The position numbers and the translations under genes were made by a program. From NCBI GenBank assembly GCA_963744105.1, contig CAVUSJ010000004.1, positions 434,001 through 498,000 on the forward strand: a stretch of DNA of 64,000 nucleotides, given 5' to 3'. The notes under the pieces were generated by a model that had not been told where the DNA came from, made no database searches, and was given only the letters and a program-made list of their open reading frames with translations. Of this stretch, positions 49,704 to 58,012 are shown one piece after another (the first letter of the stretch is position 1; the number at the start of each line of letters is the position of its first letter). This DNA comes from DASUPK01 sp963744105 (GTDB lineage: Bacteria > Actinomycetota > Thermoleophilia > Solirubrobacterales > 70-9).

Positions 49704-50947
49704 GCGGGAGCCTTGGCCGGCTCCTCGGTGGAAGCCTCGGCCCGCTTCGCCGCGCGGTTCAGCTCGCGGCGGGCGATCACCATCTTGTGGACCTCGTCGG
49801 GTCCGTCCGCGACGCGCAGCATGCGGCTGAAGCGCCACATGCCCGCGAGCGGGGTGTCGTCGGACATCCCGAGCGAGCCGTGGACCTGGATCGCGCGGTC
49901 GAGGACGTCCATCACGACGTTGGCCGCGACGACCTTGATCATCGAGATCGCCTGGCGGGCGCGGCGCTTGCCCTCGGTGTCCATCTGCCAGGCGGCGTAG
50001 AGGGTGAGCAGGCGGGCCTGATCGACCTCCATCCGCGACTTGGCGATGAAGTCCTGGACGAACTGCTTGTCGGCCAGCGGGCCGCCGAAGGACTCGCGGG
50101 TGTTGGCGTACTGGCACATCATCTCGATGGCGCGCTCGGCGGTCCCGATCGCGCGCATGCAGTGGTGGATGCGGCCGGGGCCGAGACGGTCCTGGGCGAT
50201 CACGAAGCCCGCGCCGCGCTCGCCGAGGAGATTGGACTCCGGCACGCGGCAGTCCGTGTAGCGGACCTCGCAGTGGCCGGGCCCGCCGTCATGCCCCATC
50301 ACCGAGACGTTGCGGATCAAGTCGAAGCCGGGGTTGTCGATCGGGACGATGATCATGCTCGCCCGCGTGTAGGGGGCCGCGTCGGGGTCGGTGACCACCA
50401 TCGCGATCGCGAGCTCGGCGCCGTTCGCGCCGGAGGTGAACCACTTGTGCCCGTTGATCACCCATTCGCCGTCAACCAGCTCGGCGCGGGTCTGAAGCGT
50501 GGTCGGGTCGGAGCCGGAAACCTCGGGTTCGGTCATCGAGAAGCAGCTGCGGATCTCGCCGTCGAGCAGAGGCTGCAGGAACCGCTCCTTCTGCTCGGGC
50601 GTGCCGTGGTCGACGAGGATCTCCATGTTCCCCGTGTCCGGCGCCGAGCAGTTGAAGGCCATCGGGGCGACGATGGGGCTGCGGCCCATCTGCTCGCAGA
50701 GCATCCCGTACTCCCAGTTGCTGAGACCAGCGCCGTACTCGCCGTCCGGGAGGAAGAGGTTCCAAAGGCCCTGCTCCTTGGCGAGGGCCCGGAGCTCGAC
50801 CAGGATCTGCGGATATGGGACGCCGGGCTTGACCTCGTCGTCGATCGCCTGGATCGCTTCGGACTCGACCGTATAGACGTGCTCATCCATGAACGCCGCG
50901 ACGCGCTCGAGAAGGGACTCGACCTCGGGCGAGGGCTTGAAGTCCAT
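49700..50947 (-). CDS. acyl-CoA dehydrogenase (long-chain/ACAD11-like)
   Basis: 415 residues, ATG 50947. N-terminal helical domain, FAD-contact SMTEPEVSGSDPTTLQTRA, NGHKWFTSGANGAE, and a C-terminal domain with R-E-S-F-G-G-P-L-A-D-K-Q and RAIQVHGSLGMSDDTPLA. The last 20 residues are an Ala/Lys/Glu-rich tail. The N-terminal PYPQILVELRALAKEQGLWNLFLPDGEYGAGLSNWEYGMLCE region matches the ACAD10/11-like acyl-CoA dehydrogenases. It is the last gene of a four-gene minus-strand run from the sulfotransferase. Confidence 0.93.
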   Translation of the reverse strand: MDFKPSPEVESLLERVAAFMDEHVYTVESEAIQAIDDEVKPGVPYPQILVELRALAKEQGLWNLFLPDGEYGAGLSNWEYGMLCEQMGRSPIVAPMAFNCSAPDTGNMEILVDHGTPEQKERFLQPLLDGEIRSCFSMTEPEVSGSDPTTLQTRAELVDGEWVINGHKWFTSGANGAELAIAMVVTDPDAAPYTRASMIIVPIDNPGFDLIRNVSVMGHDGGPGHCEVRYTDCRVPESNLLGERGAGFVIAQDRLGPGRIHHCMRAIGTAERAIEMMCQYANTRESFGGPLADKQFVQDFIAKSRMEVDQARLLTLYAAWQMDTEGKRRARQAISMIKVVAANVVMDVLDRAIQVHGSLGMSDDTPLAGMWRFSRMLRVADGPDEVHKMVIARRELNRAAKRAEASTEEPAKAPA

Positions 50948-50957
50948 TATCTGGACC

Positions 50958-51719
50958 CTACGACATCCCGCGGTAGCGGGCGAACAACTCGCCCTCGGAT
51001 TCGAGCAGCCAGGCGAGCTCCACCTGGTCGACGTCGGCCAGGGCGCCCTCCAGGATCCGCGGGCCCTCGCCGCCGGCGATCTTCGGGGCGATGGTGAGGA
51101 AGAGCTCGTCCGCGAGGCCGCCCTCGCGCAGGCGGCCGTGGAGGGTCGGGCCGCCTTCGCAGAGCACGGACTTGATGCCACGCTCCTCGAGCAGCCAGGC
51201 GAGGGCGCGGTCGAGCTCGACACCTTCCGGATGGCGCACGACCGTCACCGGCGTCGCAGTCTCCGGCGGCTCCTCCTCTGAGGCGGTGAAGATCACGATC
51301 CGGCCGCCGCCGTCGGTGAAGAGGCCGGCGTCCCAGGGAAGCTCCAGGCGGTTCGAGACGATCACGCCGAGCGGGTCGTGCGCCAGGCCGATTCGCTCCC
51401 GGTAGGCCCGCAGGGCGGGATCGGAGACCATCCGGCCGTAGCGCTCGGCCCGCATCGTCCCCGCGCCGATCATCACCGCGTCCACATGGGTGCGGAGGCG
51501 CTGGAGGATCTCGGTGTCGGTGTCGCTGCCGATCGCGCCGGACCTCCCCGAGATGGCCGCGCGGCCGTCCAGTGTGGTCGCGAAGTTGAGGATCAGGTAG
51601 GGGCGGTCCGGGTGTGCCAGCTGCTTCAGGTCGAGTTCCGCGAGCTGCTCGGCGACCGTCGTCTCGGCCTCATCGGGAACGAGGCGCCGAACCGGGTGGG
51701 TCTCGCCGGGGATGCTCAT
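50958..51719 (-). CDS. RibD C-terminal-like (DHFR-fold) pyrimidine reductase
   Basis: 253 residues with the DHFR-like NADPH fold: LNFATTLDGRAAISG (substrate loop), T-R-H-V-D-A-V-M-I-G-A-G-T, a central strand-turn VLCEGGPTLHGRL and the closing W-L-L-E region. Family members reduce 5-amino-6-ribosylaminouracil in riboflavin synthesis or act as uncharacterised reductases. No deaminase domain is fused. Its ATG overlaps the preceding gene's stop (ATGA). A riboflavin role is possible, but the neighbours are not riboflavin genes. Confidence 0.85.
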   Translation of the reverse strand: MSIPGETHPVRRLVPDEAETTVAEQLAELDLKQLAHPDRPYLILNFATTLDGRAAISGRSGAIGSDTDTEILQRLRTHVDAVMIGAGTMRAERYGRMVSDPALRAYRERIGLAHDPLGVIVSNRLELPWDAGLFTDGGGRIVIFTASEEEPPETATPVTVVRHPEGVELDRALAWLLEERGIKSVLCEGGPTLHGRLREGGLADELFLTIAPKIAGGEGPRILEGALADVDQVELAWLLESEGELFARYRGMS

Positions 51720-52159
51720 GCGCCCTCGATCTCGGAGAGGTGATCGACGTTGGCGGCGTCGCCGGCCTCGCCGCTCGGCTCAGCGGCGAACCAGGCATCG
51801 AGGATCTCGGCGAGCTGGGCCTCCGAGGTCGCCCGCAGGCTGAGCGCCAGGGCGTTGGCGTCGTTCCACTTCCTCGCCCCGTCCGCCGTCTGCGCGTCGA
51901 GGCAGAGGGCGGCGCGGACCCCGTCCACCTTGTTCGCCGCGATCGAGGCGCCGGTGCCGGTCCAGCAGCAGACGATCGCCTGGTCGGCGCGGCCCTCGGC
52001 GACGTCGCGCGCAGCCGCCTCGCTGGCCCACGCCCAGTCGTCGCGCTCCTCATCGGCGAGGGCGCCATGGACGATCGGTTCGTGGCCTCGCCCCCGAAGC
52101 TCATTCAAGAGAGCGTCAGCGACGCCGACCCTTTCGTCAGCGGCGACAGCGATCCTCAC
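51716..52159 (-). CDS. RpiB/LacAB-family sugar-phosphate isomerase
   Basis: 147 residues from GTG 52159, giving the family's usual start RIAVAADERVG. Active-site Cys pair in I-V-C-C-W, phosphate loop GTGASIAANKVDGVRAAL and A-R-K-W-N-D-A-N-A-L-A-L. Isomerises ribose-5-phosphate or a related sugar phosphate. A longer GTG at 52195 overlaps the sulfotransferase. The second gene of the run, sharing ATGA with the reductase gene after it. Confidence 0.85.
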   Translation of the reverse strand: MRIAVAADERVGVADALLNELRGRGHEPIVHGALADEERDDWAWASEAAARDVAEGRADQAIVCCWTGTGASIAANKVDGVRAALCLDAQTADGARKWNDANALALSLRATSEAQLAEILDAWFAAEPSGEAGDAANVDHLSEIEGA

Positions 52160-52166
52160 AGCTGGA

Positions 52167-53096
52167 TTAGTACTGCTTCCAGCCCGAGAACTCACGGCCG
52201 GCGAACTCCTGGAGGGCCGCGACGTCCTCCGTGAACTGCGGCCGGAGCGTCTCCATGATCGACTCCGGGATCTCCGGCTTGGGGGCCGAGGGGGCGTCGG
52301 GGGCGTGGACGATCTTCTCGACCATCCAGCGCATCCGCTCCGGCAGGCGGTCGAAGTTCCGGTCGAAGGAGCGGAAGCCCGGGAGCTTGATCAGCTTCTC
52401 CATGAACTGGTACTTGTCGCTCTCCTTCGCCGAGGACTTCTCCCACTCCCGGTCGAACTGCTGGGAGGTGAAGTCGGGATCGACGCCCGCGAAGGCGAAG
52501 GCCTTGCGCATCGTGCCGTCGCGGTCCGACTGGAGCTCCTCCTGGGTGATGATCTCGATCTGGGAGCGGTCGAAGCACTCGAGGTAGGGCTGCAGCTGCA
52601 TCCAGTAACGGGAGCGGGTGACGTAGGTCTGGTCGCCGCGGGCGAGGGCCTCCTCCATAGGCCGGGTCTCGTAGCCGGCGCCGACGGAGTGCTTCCAGTG
52701 GGAGAGGATCCGCGAGATCGGGTCGCGGACCATGTAGATCAGCCTGGCGTCGGGGATGTGCTCGTGGATGCGCTGCGGGACGCCCTCGAAGTAGGGGAGG
52801 TTCGTGTAATGGGGAGAGGACTCGCCGCGCACCGAAAAGCGGTCGTCGAAGCGGCCGCGGTACCAGTCGAGGCCGAGGTCCCAGTTGAGCTCGTCCACGA
52901 AGAAGTTGAGCTCCTTGGGCTTCGACATGTTGATCTCGGGATGGAGCCCCAGGTAGTGGTGGATGCTCGTCGTGCCGCACTTGAGGCCGCCGATGATGAT
53001 CAGGTTCGGCATGGCGGCGTGGCGGCGGCGGCGTCTGGGCACGCGTCCGCCCCGCTTGCGGTCGGCGGCATAGCGCTCTCGCGCCCGCAGGCACAT
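52167..53096 (-). CDS. sulfotransferase
   Basis: About 309 residues from ATG 53096; ATG 53012 or 53132 are alternatives, but 53132 intrudes on the divergent promoter. The 5'-phosphosulfate loop is GGLKCGTTSIHHYLG and the 3'-phosphate signature is RDPISRILSHWKHS, both binding PAPS. Soluble, with an Arg-rich N-terminal stretch. It transfers sulfate to an unknown acceptor, perhaps a surface glycan or lipid. Heads the minus-strand run with RpiB-like, RibD-like and acyl-CoA dehydrogenase genes. Confidence 0.88.
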   Translation of the reverse strand: MCLRARERYAADRKRGGRVPRRRRRHAAMPNLIIIGGLKCGTTSIHHYLGLHPEINMSKPKELNFFVDELNWDLGLDWYRGRFDDRFSVRGESSPHYTNLPYFEGVPQRIHEHIPDARLIYMVRDPISRILSHWKHSVGAGYETRPMEEALARGDQTYVTRSRYWMQLQPYLECFDRSQIEIITQEELQSDRDGTMRKAFAFAGVDPDFTSQQFDREWEKSSAKESDKYQFMEKLIKLPGFRSFDRNFDRLPERMRWMVEKIVHAPDAPSAPKPEIPESIMETLRPQFTEDVAALQEFAGREFSGWKQY

Positions 53097-53184
53097 CGCC
53101 TCGTCGGCAGGATCGTGCGTGGGGGGAGGCATGGCCGGAGATGAGACGGCAGCCATGAAGGCGGGCAGTGTAGCGTCGCTTCTC

Positions 53185-54063
53185 GTGGACGTCTTCCGCA
53201 CGCCCGACGAGCGCTTCGACGGCCTGCCGGGGTACGAGTTCGAGCCCAACTACGCCGAGATCGACGGGCTGCGGCTCCATTACCTCGACGAGGGACCGAA
53301 GGACGGCCGGCCGATTGTCTGCTTCCACGGCGAGCCGACCTGGGCCTTCCTCTACCGGAAGATGCTCGGCCCGCTGGTTGAGGGCGGCTTCCGCGTGATC
53401 TGCCCCGACTACGCCGGCTTCGGGCGGTCCGACAAGCCCACCGATCGCGGCTGGTACACGTACGACGGCCACGTCGAGCTGGTGACGAAACTGCTCGGCG
53501 GCCTCGGCCTCTCGGACGCAATCGCCGTCGTCCAGGACTGGGGCGGCCCGATCGGGCTCCGCTGGGCGACCGAGAACGCCGATCTCGTGGGCGGCCTCGC
53601 GATCCTCAACACCGGCCTGTTCACAGGGCGCGTCTCGAAGGGCTTCATGGCCTGGCGTGAGTTCGCGGAGAAGAACCCGGACCTGCCGGTCGGCTTCGTG
53701 ATCCAGGGCGCCACGACCACCGAGCTACCCGACGAGGTCGTCGCCGGCTACGACGCCCCGTTCCCCAACGCCGAGTCGAAGGCGGGGGCGGCCCAGTTCC
53801 CGCTGCTCGTCCCGACCGAGGAGGACGCGCCCGGCGCCAAGCAGATGCGTGACGTCGTGGACGCCCTCGGCCGGTGGGACAAGCCGGCCCTCGTCGCCTT
53901 CGCCGACAGCGATCCTGTCTTCCCCTATCCGCGCTCCGGAGAGCGCTTCGTCGAGTGGATCCCCACGGTCGCCGAGCAGGTGAAGATCGAGGGCGCCGCG
54001 CACTTCCTGCAGGAGGACCGCGGTGAGCAGATCGCCGGGGAGATCCTCCGTGTCTTCGCCTGA
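53185..54063 (+). CDS. haloalkane dehalogenase (HLD-I type)
   Basis: 292 residues, GTG 53185, giving the family's start DVFRTPDERFDGLPGY. alpha/beta hydrolase with nucleophile Asp118 (in V-Q-D-W-G-G), Trp119, halide-stabilising Glu50 and Trp53 in H-G-E-P-T-W, acid Asp243 in F-A-D-S-D-P and base His273 in A-A-H-F. Acid after strand beta-7 and this layout match subfamily HLD-I (DhlA type). Hydrolyses carbon-halogen bonds, though natural substrates are uncertain. The next gene overlaps by 14 bp. Confidence 0.92.
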   Translation: MDVFRTPDERFDGLPGYEFEPNYAEIDGLRLHYLDEGPKDGRPIVCFHGEPTWAFLYRKMLGPLVEGGFRVICPDYAGFGRSDKPTDRGWYTYDGHVELVTKLLGGLGLSDAIAVVQDWGGPIGLRWATENADLVGGLAILNTGLFTGRVSKGFMAWREFAEKNPDLPVGFVIQGATTTELPDEVVAGYDAPFPNAESKAGAAQFPLLVPTEEDAPGAKQMRDVVDALGRWDKPALVAFADSDPVFPYPRSGERFVEWIPTVAEQVKIEGAAHFLQEDRGEQIAGEILRVFA

Positions 54064-54910
54064 GCTGGACCGGCTCCCCTGGCGTGGACGAGAGGAGGAT
54101 CGCCCACGCCTGCCGGTGCCGCCTGCGCCCATGCCCCTGCTCAACGGGCGCCGGTTCCGCAAGCGCTGGCGCTGGGTCGGGGCCTTCGCGGACAACCTGA
54201 TGGTGTTCGCGGCGGTCGTACAGGTCGGCCCCGCTTCCATGACCTTCTGGGGCGTCTGGGATCGCGAGCGCAGGAGGCTCTGGGAGCGGACGCGCCGCGG
54301 CCTGCCGGGACGCCGCCGCGACGTTGACATGCGGGGCAGATCCGTGCACGTGCGCGCCGGGAACATCGAGTTCGACCTCGAGTTTGGCGAGGGGACACCC
54401 GTCGAATGCATGTGCCCGAATGGCGAGGGCGGGTACACGTGGACGAGAAAGGCAGCCGGTATGCCGGTCCGAGGGGAGGTGCGCATTGGACGAAGGACGA
54501 ACAACCTGGATGGCCTCGGCGTCGAGGACGAATCGGCCGGCTACCACCCGCGCTACACGTCCTGGAAGTGGTCGGCCGGTGTCGGCGCAGCCCGCGACGG
54601 CCGTTCCTTCGCCTGGAACCTGGTCAGCGGGATCAACGACCCTCCTAGCTCGAGCGAGCGCACGATCTGGGTGGCGGGCGAGCCGACCGAGCCCGGTCCG
54701 GTCCGGTTCCAGGGGCTGGACACGATCCACTTCGAGGACGAGTCGCGGCTCAACTTCACGGCGGAGACGCAGCGCTCCCATCACGAGGGCATACCGCTCC
54801 TCGCCCGTTCGGACTACGAGGCGCCGCTCGGCACCTTCAGCGGCACGCTCATGGGCCTCTCCGTCGAGTCGGGGCTTGGCGTGATGGAGGCGCACGATGC
54901 CGTCTGGTAG
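54050..54910 (+). CDS. uncharacterised beta-rich protein
   Basis: 286 residues from GTG 54050 (GGAGATCC upstream), overlapping the dehalogenase by 14 bp. Trp-rich strands (W-R-W-V-G, FWGVWDRERRRLWERT, TSWKWSAGVG, W-N-L-V-S-G-I-N-D) suggest two beta-sandwich or lipocalin-like halves, as in the DUF2804-like group (tentative). No signal peptide or catalytic motif. Next gene starts inside its last codons (54897). Function unknown. Confidence 0.6.
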   Translation: MSSPELDRLPWRGREEDRPRLPVPPAPMPLLNGRRFRKRWRWVGAFADNLMVFAAVVQVGPASMTFWGVWDRERRRLWERTRRGLPGRRRDVDMRGRSVHVRAGNIEFDLEFGEGTPVECMCPNGEGGYTWTRKAAGMPVRGEVRIGRRTNNLDGLGVEDESAGYHPRYTSWKWSAGVGAARDGRSFAWNLVSGINDPPSSSERTIWVAGEPTEPGPVRFQGLDTIHFEDESRLNFTAETQRSHHEGIPLLARSDYEAPLGTFSGTLMGLSVESGLGVMEAHDAVW

Positions 54911-55760
54911 GCAGGAATGGATCGCCATGGCGAAGGCGATCTACGGCCGCTTCAACGAGGTCCAGGTCACGGATCGCGCCGCGGCCCAGACCTACTACTC
55001 GATCCTCTCGCTCTTCCCGGGGCTGCTCGTGCTCGTCTCGCTGCTGTCGCTTCTCGGCAGCTATCCGCAGACCTACGAGAGCATCGTCAGCACGCTCCGC
55101 GACGCGGCGCCGGGCACCGCAGTCAACACGATCGACAGCGCGCTCCGCGACGCGCTCTCGAACCGCAGCAATGCCGGGATCCTGCTGGTCGTGGGGCTCG
55201 TTCTCTCGCTCTACTCCGCCTCCGGAACCATGGGCGCCTCGATGCGGTCCCTCGAGGCGATCAACCGGGCGAAGAAGGGGAGGGACTTCCTGCCGAACCT
55301 CGGCGTCCGTCTCGGGCTGACCGTCCTGGTCACGCTGCTGGTGCTGGTCTCGTTCCTGTCGGTGGTCATCGCCGGGCCGCTCTTCGGGGCGATCGCCGAC
55401 GCCGCGGGCCTCCCGGACGTCGTCACGGGCCTGGTCGGCTACCTGCGCTGGCCGATCGGCGCGGCGGCTCTGCTCGCCGCGTTCGCGATCGTCTACGCGC
55501 TGGGGCCGCGCCGCACGCCGCTCCCCGGCGACCGCTCGCTGCGCTCCGTGCTGCCGGGCGCGGCGGTCGCCACCGCGTTGTGGTTCGCCGTTTCCCTTCT
55601 CTTCACGCTCTATGTGTCCCATTTCGGGTCTTATGACAAGACCTATGGCACCCTCGGGGCGATGATCTCGCTGCTGATCTGGCTCTGGCTCGGCAATCTG
55701 GCGTTCCTCCTCGGAGCGCTGTTCAACGCGGAGGGCTACCGGGCCGTGGACAAGGCCTGA
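54897..55760 (+). CDS. YihY/BrkB-family membrane protein
   Basis: 287 residues. Six membrane helices with family hallmarks: AAAQTYYSILSLFPGLLVL near residue 28-46, a central amphipathic segment, and YDKTYGTLGAMISLLIWLWLG near 247-267. Known as RNase BN/BrkB-like; the role in most bacteria is unclear, with envelope function suspected. The stop overlaps the next start as TGATG. Confidence 0.93.
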   Translation: MPSGRQEWIAMAKAIYGRFNEVQVTDRAAAQTYYSILSLFPGLLVLVSLLSLLGSYPQTYESIVSTLRDAAPGTAVNTIDSALRDALSNRSNAGILLVVGLVLSLYSASGTMGASMRSLEAINRAKKGRDFLPNLGVRLGLTVLVTLLVLVSFLSVVIAGPLFGAIADAAGLPDVVTGLVGYLRWPIGAAALLAAFAIVYALGPRRTPLPGDRSLRSVLPGAAVATALWFAVSLLFTLYVSHFGSYDKTYGTLGAMISLLIWLWLGNLAFLLGALFNAEGYRAVDKA

Positions 55761-56743
55761 TGGCCGCCCCCCTGGGGGTGGATCTCGGCGCCAGCTGGGA
55801 CAGCTTCCAGCACGGCGCCCAGGAGTTCTTCCACCGCCTCTCGGAGATCGCCTGGCCCTCGATGGCGATCGCGCTCGCCCTCTATCTCGCCCACCTGCTG
55901 GCGCGGAGCCGCGCCTGGCAGAACGTGCTGCGGACCGCCTACCCGGACCGCAAGGTGCCGTTCCCGCGGATCGCAGCGGCCTACCTGGTGGGCGCGGGAA
56001 TGAACAGCGTCGTCCCCGCGCGGATCGGCGACGCGGTGAAGATCTTCCTCGCCAAGCGCTCGGTCCGCCGCTCCACCTACCCGACGGTCGTCTCATCCTT
56101 CTTCGTCGGCTCGGTCTTCGACACGTCCGCCGGAATCCTGGTCTTCATCTACGCCCTCACCCAGGGCCTGCTCCCCAAGCCTCCGGAGCTGCCCAACCTG
56201 CCCGCTTTCGACATCGCGTTCTGGGCCCAGCACCCGGACTTCCTCGTCTTCACCCTGACCGCGCTCGCCATCGCGATCGTCGTCACGTTCGCGCTGCTCG
56301 CCCGGCACGTCGAGGCGTTCTGGGATCGCGTCAAGCAGGGCGCCATCGTCCTCGCAACGCCGATGCTCTACCTGAAGACCGTCGCCTCCTGGCAGGGGCT
56401 CGGCTGGGTGCTGCGCTTCTTCTCCTTCTGGTTCTTCCTCGACGCGTTCCAAATCGGCGGTTCCTTCCAGAACGTGATGCTGGTGATGAGCGTCCAGACC
56501 ATCTCGACGCTCCTGCCGCTGACCCCCGGCGGGGCGGGCGCCCAGCAGGCGCTGCTGGTCGCGACCTTGGTCGGCCCGGGCCCGATCGCCGTCCTCACCT
56601 ACTCGGTGGGCCAGCAGATCGCCGTGGCCGCCTGGACCGTGATCCTGGGCGCGCTCGCGCTGATCTTCGTCTTCCGCACGACGAACTGGCGCAGCCTGAT
56701 CCACAGTGCGAGCCGCGAGGCCGAGCAGCACGCGAAGGCCTAG
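55760..56743 (+). CDS. YbhN/UPF0104-type lysylphosphatidylglycerol-synthase-like membrane protein
   Basis: 327 residues, about eight helices. Family signatures: an early A-R-S-R-A-W-Q, A-Y-L-V-G-A-G-M-N-S-V-V-P-A-R-I-G-D, and LLPLTPGGAGAQQALLV, the P-G-G-x-G motif of LPG_synthase_TM proteins. It lacks the C-terminal lysyl-transferase domain, so it is a stand-alone membrane half, possibly a lipid flippase or carrier. Co-translated with the BrkB-like gene. Confidence 0.9.
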   Translation: MAAPLGVDLGASWDSFQHGAQEFFHRLSEIAWPSMAIALALYLAHLLARSRAWQNVLRTAYPDRKVPFPRIAAAYLVGAGMNSVVPARIGDAVKIFLAKRSVRRSTYPTVVSSFFVGSVFDTSAGILVFIYALTQGLLPKPPELPNLPAFDIAFWAQHPDFLVFTLTALAIAIVVTFALLARHVEAFWDRVKQGAIVLATPMLYLKTVASWQGLGWVLRFFSFWFFLDAFQIGGSFQNVMLVMSVQTISTLLPLTPGGAGAQQALLVATLVGPGPIAVLTYSVGQQIAVAAWTVILGALALIFVFRTTNWRSLIHSASREAEQHAKA

Positions 56744-56754
56744 CCCGCCGCGGG

Positions 56755-56958
56755 CTAGGCGGCGCGGCGCTGCGAAACGGGACGCCGGTCGGGAAGGCGG
56801 ACGACCGCGCCGGGCTGATCGAGCTCGGACACGGAGACCACGACGAACCCGTGGCCGCATTCGCAGACGTAGCCGTCGACCGCGTCGAGGTCCTCGACTG
56901 CGACCTCACGCTCCTCGATGCACTCCGGATCGGAGCAGACGATCGTGACCAGGAACAT
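56755..56958 (-). CDS. small cysteine-knuckle protein
   Basis: 67 residues, ATG 56958. Cysteines in V-C-S-D-P-E-C and C-E-C-G-H form a rubredoxin/zinc-ribbon-like set, separated by an acidic loop. The basic tail (R-R-P-V-S-Q-R-R-A-A) could bind nucleic acid. Function unknown. Convergent with the YbhN-like gene with an 11-bp gap. Confidence 0.65.
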   Translation of the reverse strand: MFLVTIVCSDPECIEEREVAVEDLDAVDGYVCECGHGFVVVSVSELDQPGAVVRLPDRRPVSQRRAA

Positions 56959-56998
56959 GGACCGATCGTCCCGCAGGCGGCGGATGGACCCGGCGACG

Positions 56999-57637
56999 CT
57001 AGGTCGCGGGCCGTGAGGGGAGGCGCCAGCGCCACGGCGGCTCCTCTGCCGGCGAGAAGCCGTAATGGTCCTTCCCCGTGAGGGTCTCGAGCGGGACCAG
57101 CGCCGGGTCGTCATCGAGACTGAGCCGGATGCGCGAGGCCGCCTGGATCTCGGGAGCGCCCGCGGTGCGGACGATCTTCTCCCAGCCGAGGACCGGACGG
57201 TAGAGCCAGTAGGTGATCCGGACCGGGCCTCCGGAGCGGCGAAGGTCCTCGACCGAGGTGAACTCCGTCACCCGGCGGCGCGATGCGGTGAGCTCCGGGT
57301 CGGACCCGGGCGCGGCGCAGCCCGGCTGACGGCAGTAGCGGAAGTCGACCGGGAGCTCGCCGCCCCGGATCGCCGGCACCGGAGCGAGGCTCCGCACCAG
57401 CTTCCCGAGCGGGAAGCCGTAGGCGAGCGCCAGAGGGTTGCGGCCGCAGGGCACCGGATAGCGCGGAGTGCAGGCGATCCGGCGGGCGAGCATCTCGCCG
57501 AGCTCGCGCTCGCCGCGCGTCGGGGGGCTGGCGAGGAGCGCGGCGACGGCGACCACGATCAGCAGGCCGATCACGCCGGCGAGGGCCACGTACTCGACCG
57601 AGGCGGCGCCGCGGCGCCGGTCTGAGCGGGAGCGCAT
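56999..57637 (-). CDS. TadE/pilin-like secreted protein
   Basis: 212 residues. The N-terminus R-R-R-G-A-A-S-V-E-Y then a hydrophobic helix (about 15-36) is the pattern of TadE/TadF or prepilin-like proteins (Gly at -1, Glu at +5). The mature part has six cysteines in the first half (T-P-R-Y-P-V-P-C, Y-C-R-Q-P-G-C) and no known fold. Possible minor pilin or envelope component. No other tad genes are in the window. Confidence 0.65.
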   Translation of the reverse strand: MRSRSDRRRGAASVEYVALAGVIGLLIVVAVAALLASPPTRGERELGEMLARRIACTPRYPVPCGRNPLALAYGFPLGKLVRSLAPVPAIRGGELPVDFRYCRQPGCAAPGSDPELTASRRRVTEFTSVEDLRRSGGPVRITYWLYRPVLGWEKIVRTAGAPEIQAASRIRLSLDDDPALVPLETLTGKDHYGFSPAEEPPWRWRLPSRPAT

Positions 57638-57701
57638 CCGCCCACGCTTGCCGCGGTGCTGTGCGCGGGGGCATGCACGAGTGCCGAATCGGTGACCGGT
57701 C

Positions 57702-57707
57702 TATGAT
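57702..57707 (+). promoter_or_regulatory. -10-like hexamer TATGAT of a leaderless gene
   Basis: TATGAT ends 7 nt before the ATG at 57715, which lacks a Shine-Dalgarno. This supports 57715 over the alternative ATG at 57703, which lies inside the -10 itself. Confidence 0.4.
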
Positions 57708-57714
57708 CGAAGCC

Positions 57715-57984
57715 ATGGAAGGTTTCGGTGGACTCTTCGGCGACCCGGAGGAGATGCGCAGGCGGATGGAGGAGCTCCAGGAGCAGATGCAGGGAGCTCA
57801 GAAGGTCGCCTGGGCGGACAACGCCATCAAGCTGGCGGTCGAGATGACCGTCGCCGCGATCAGCTCCATGGAGCTGACCGGCTCGAGCGACGAGCAGGCG
57901 GTGCAGGTCCGCGACGCGATCCGGATCGTCTTCCCTGAGGCGGTGACGCTGGTCAGGGAGGCCCGCGAGGGCCTGCAGGACTGA
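57715..57984 (+). CDS. small helical protein of unknown function
   Basis: 89 residues from ATG 57715. The N-terminus F-G-D-P-E-E-M-R-R-R-M-E-E-L-Q-E-Q-M recalls the first helix of YbaB/EbfC nucleoid proteins, but the rest does not match. A long predicted helix (MRRRMEELQEQMQGAQ) suggests coiled-coil oligomerisation. Divergent from the TadE-like gene (77 bp). Probably cytoplasmic. Not recognised further. Confidence 0.65.
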   Translation: MEGFGGLFGDPEEMRRRMEELQEQMQGAQKVAWADNAIKLAVEMTVAAISSMELTGSSDEQAVQVRDAIRIVFPEAVTLVREAREGLQD

Positions 57985-58012
57985 TGGGCCGCCACGTCGG
58001 TGGGGCCTAGCG

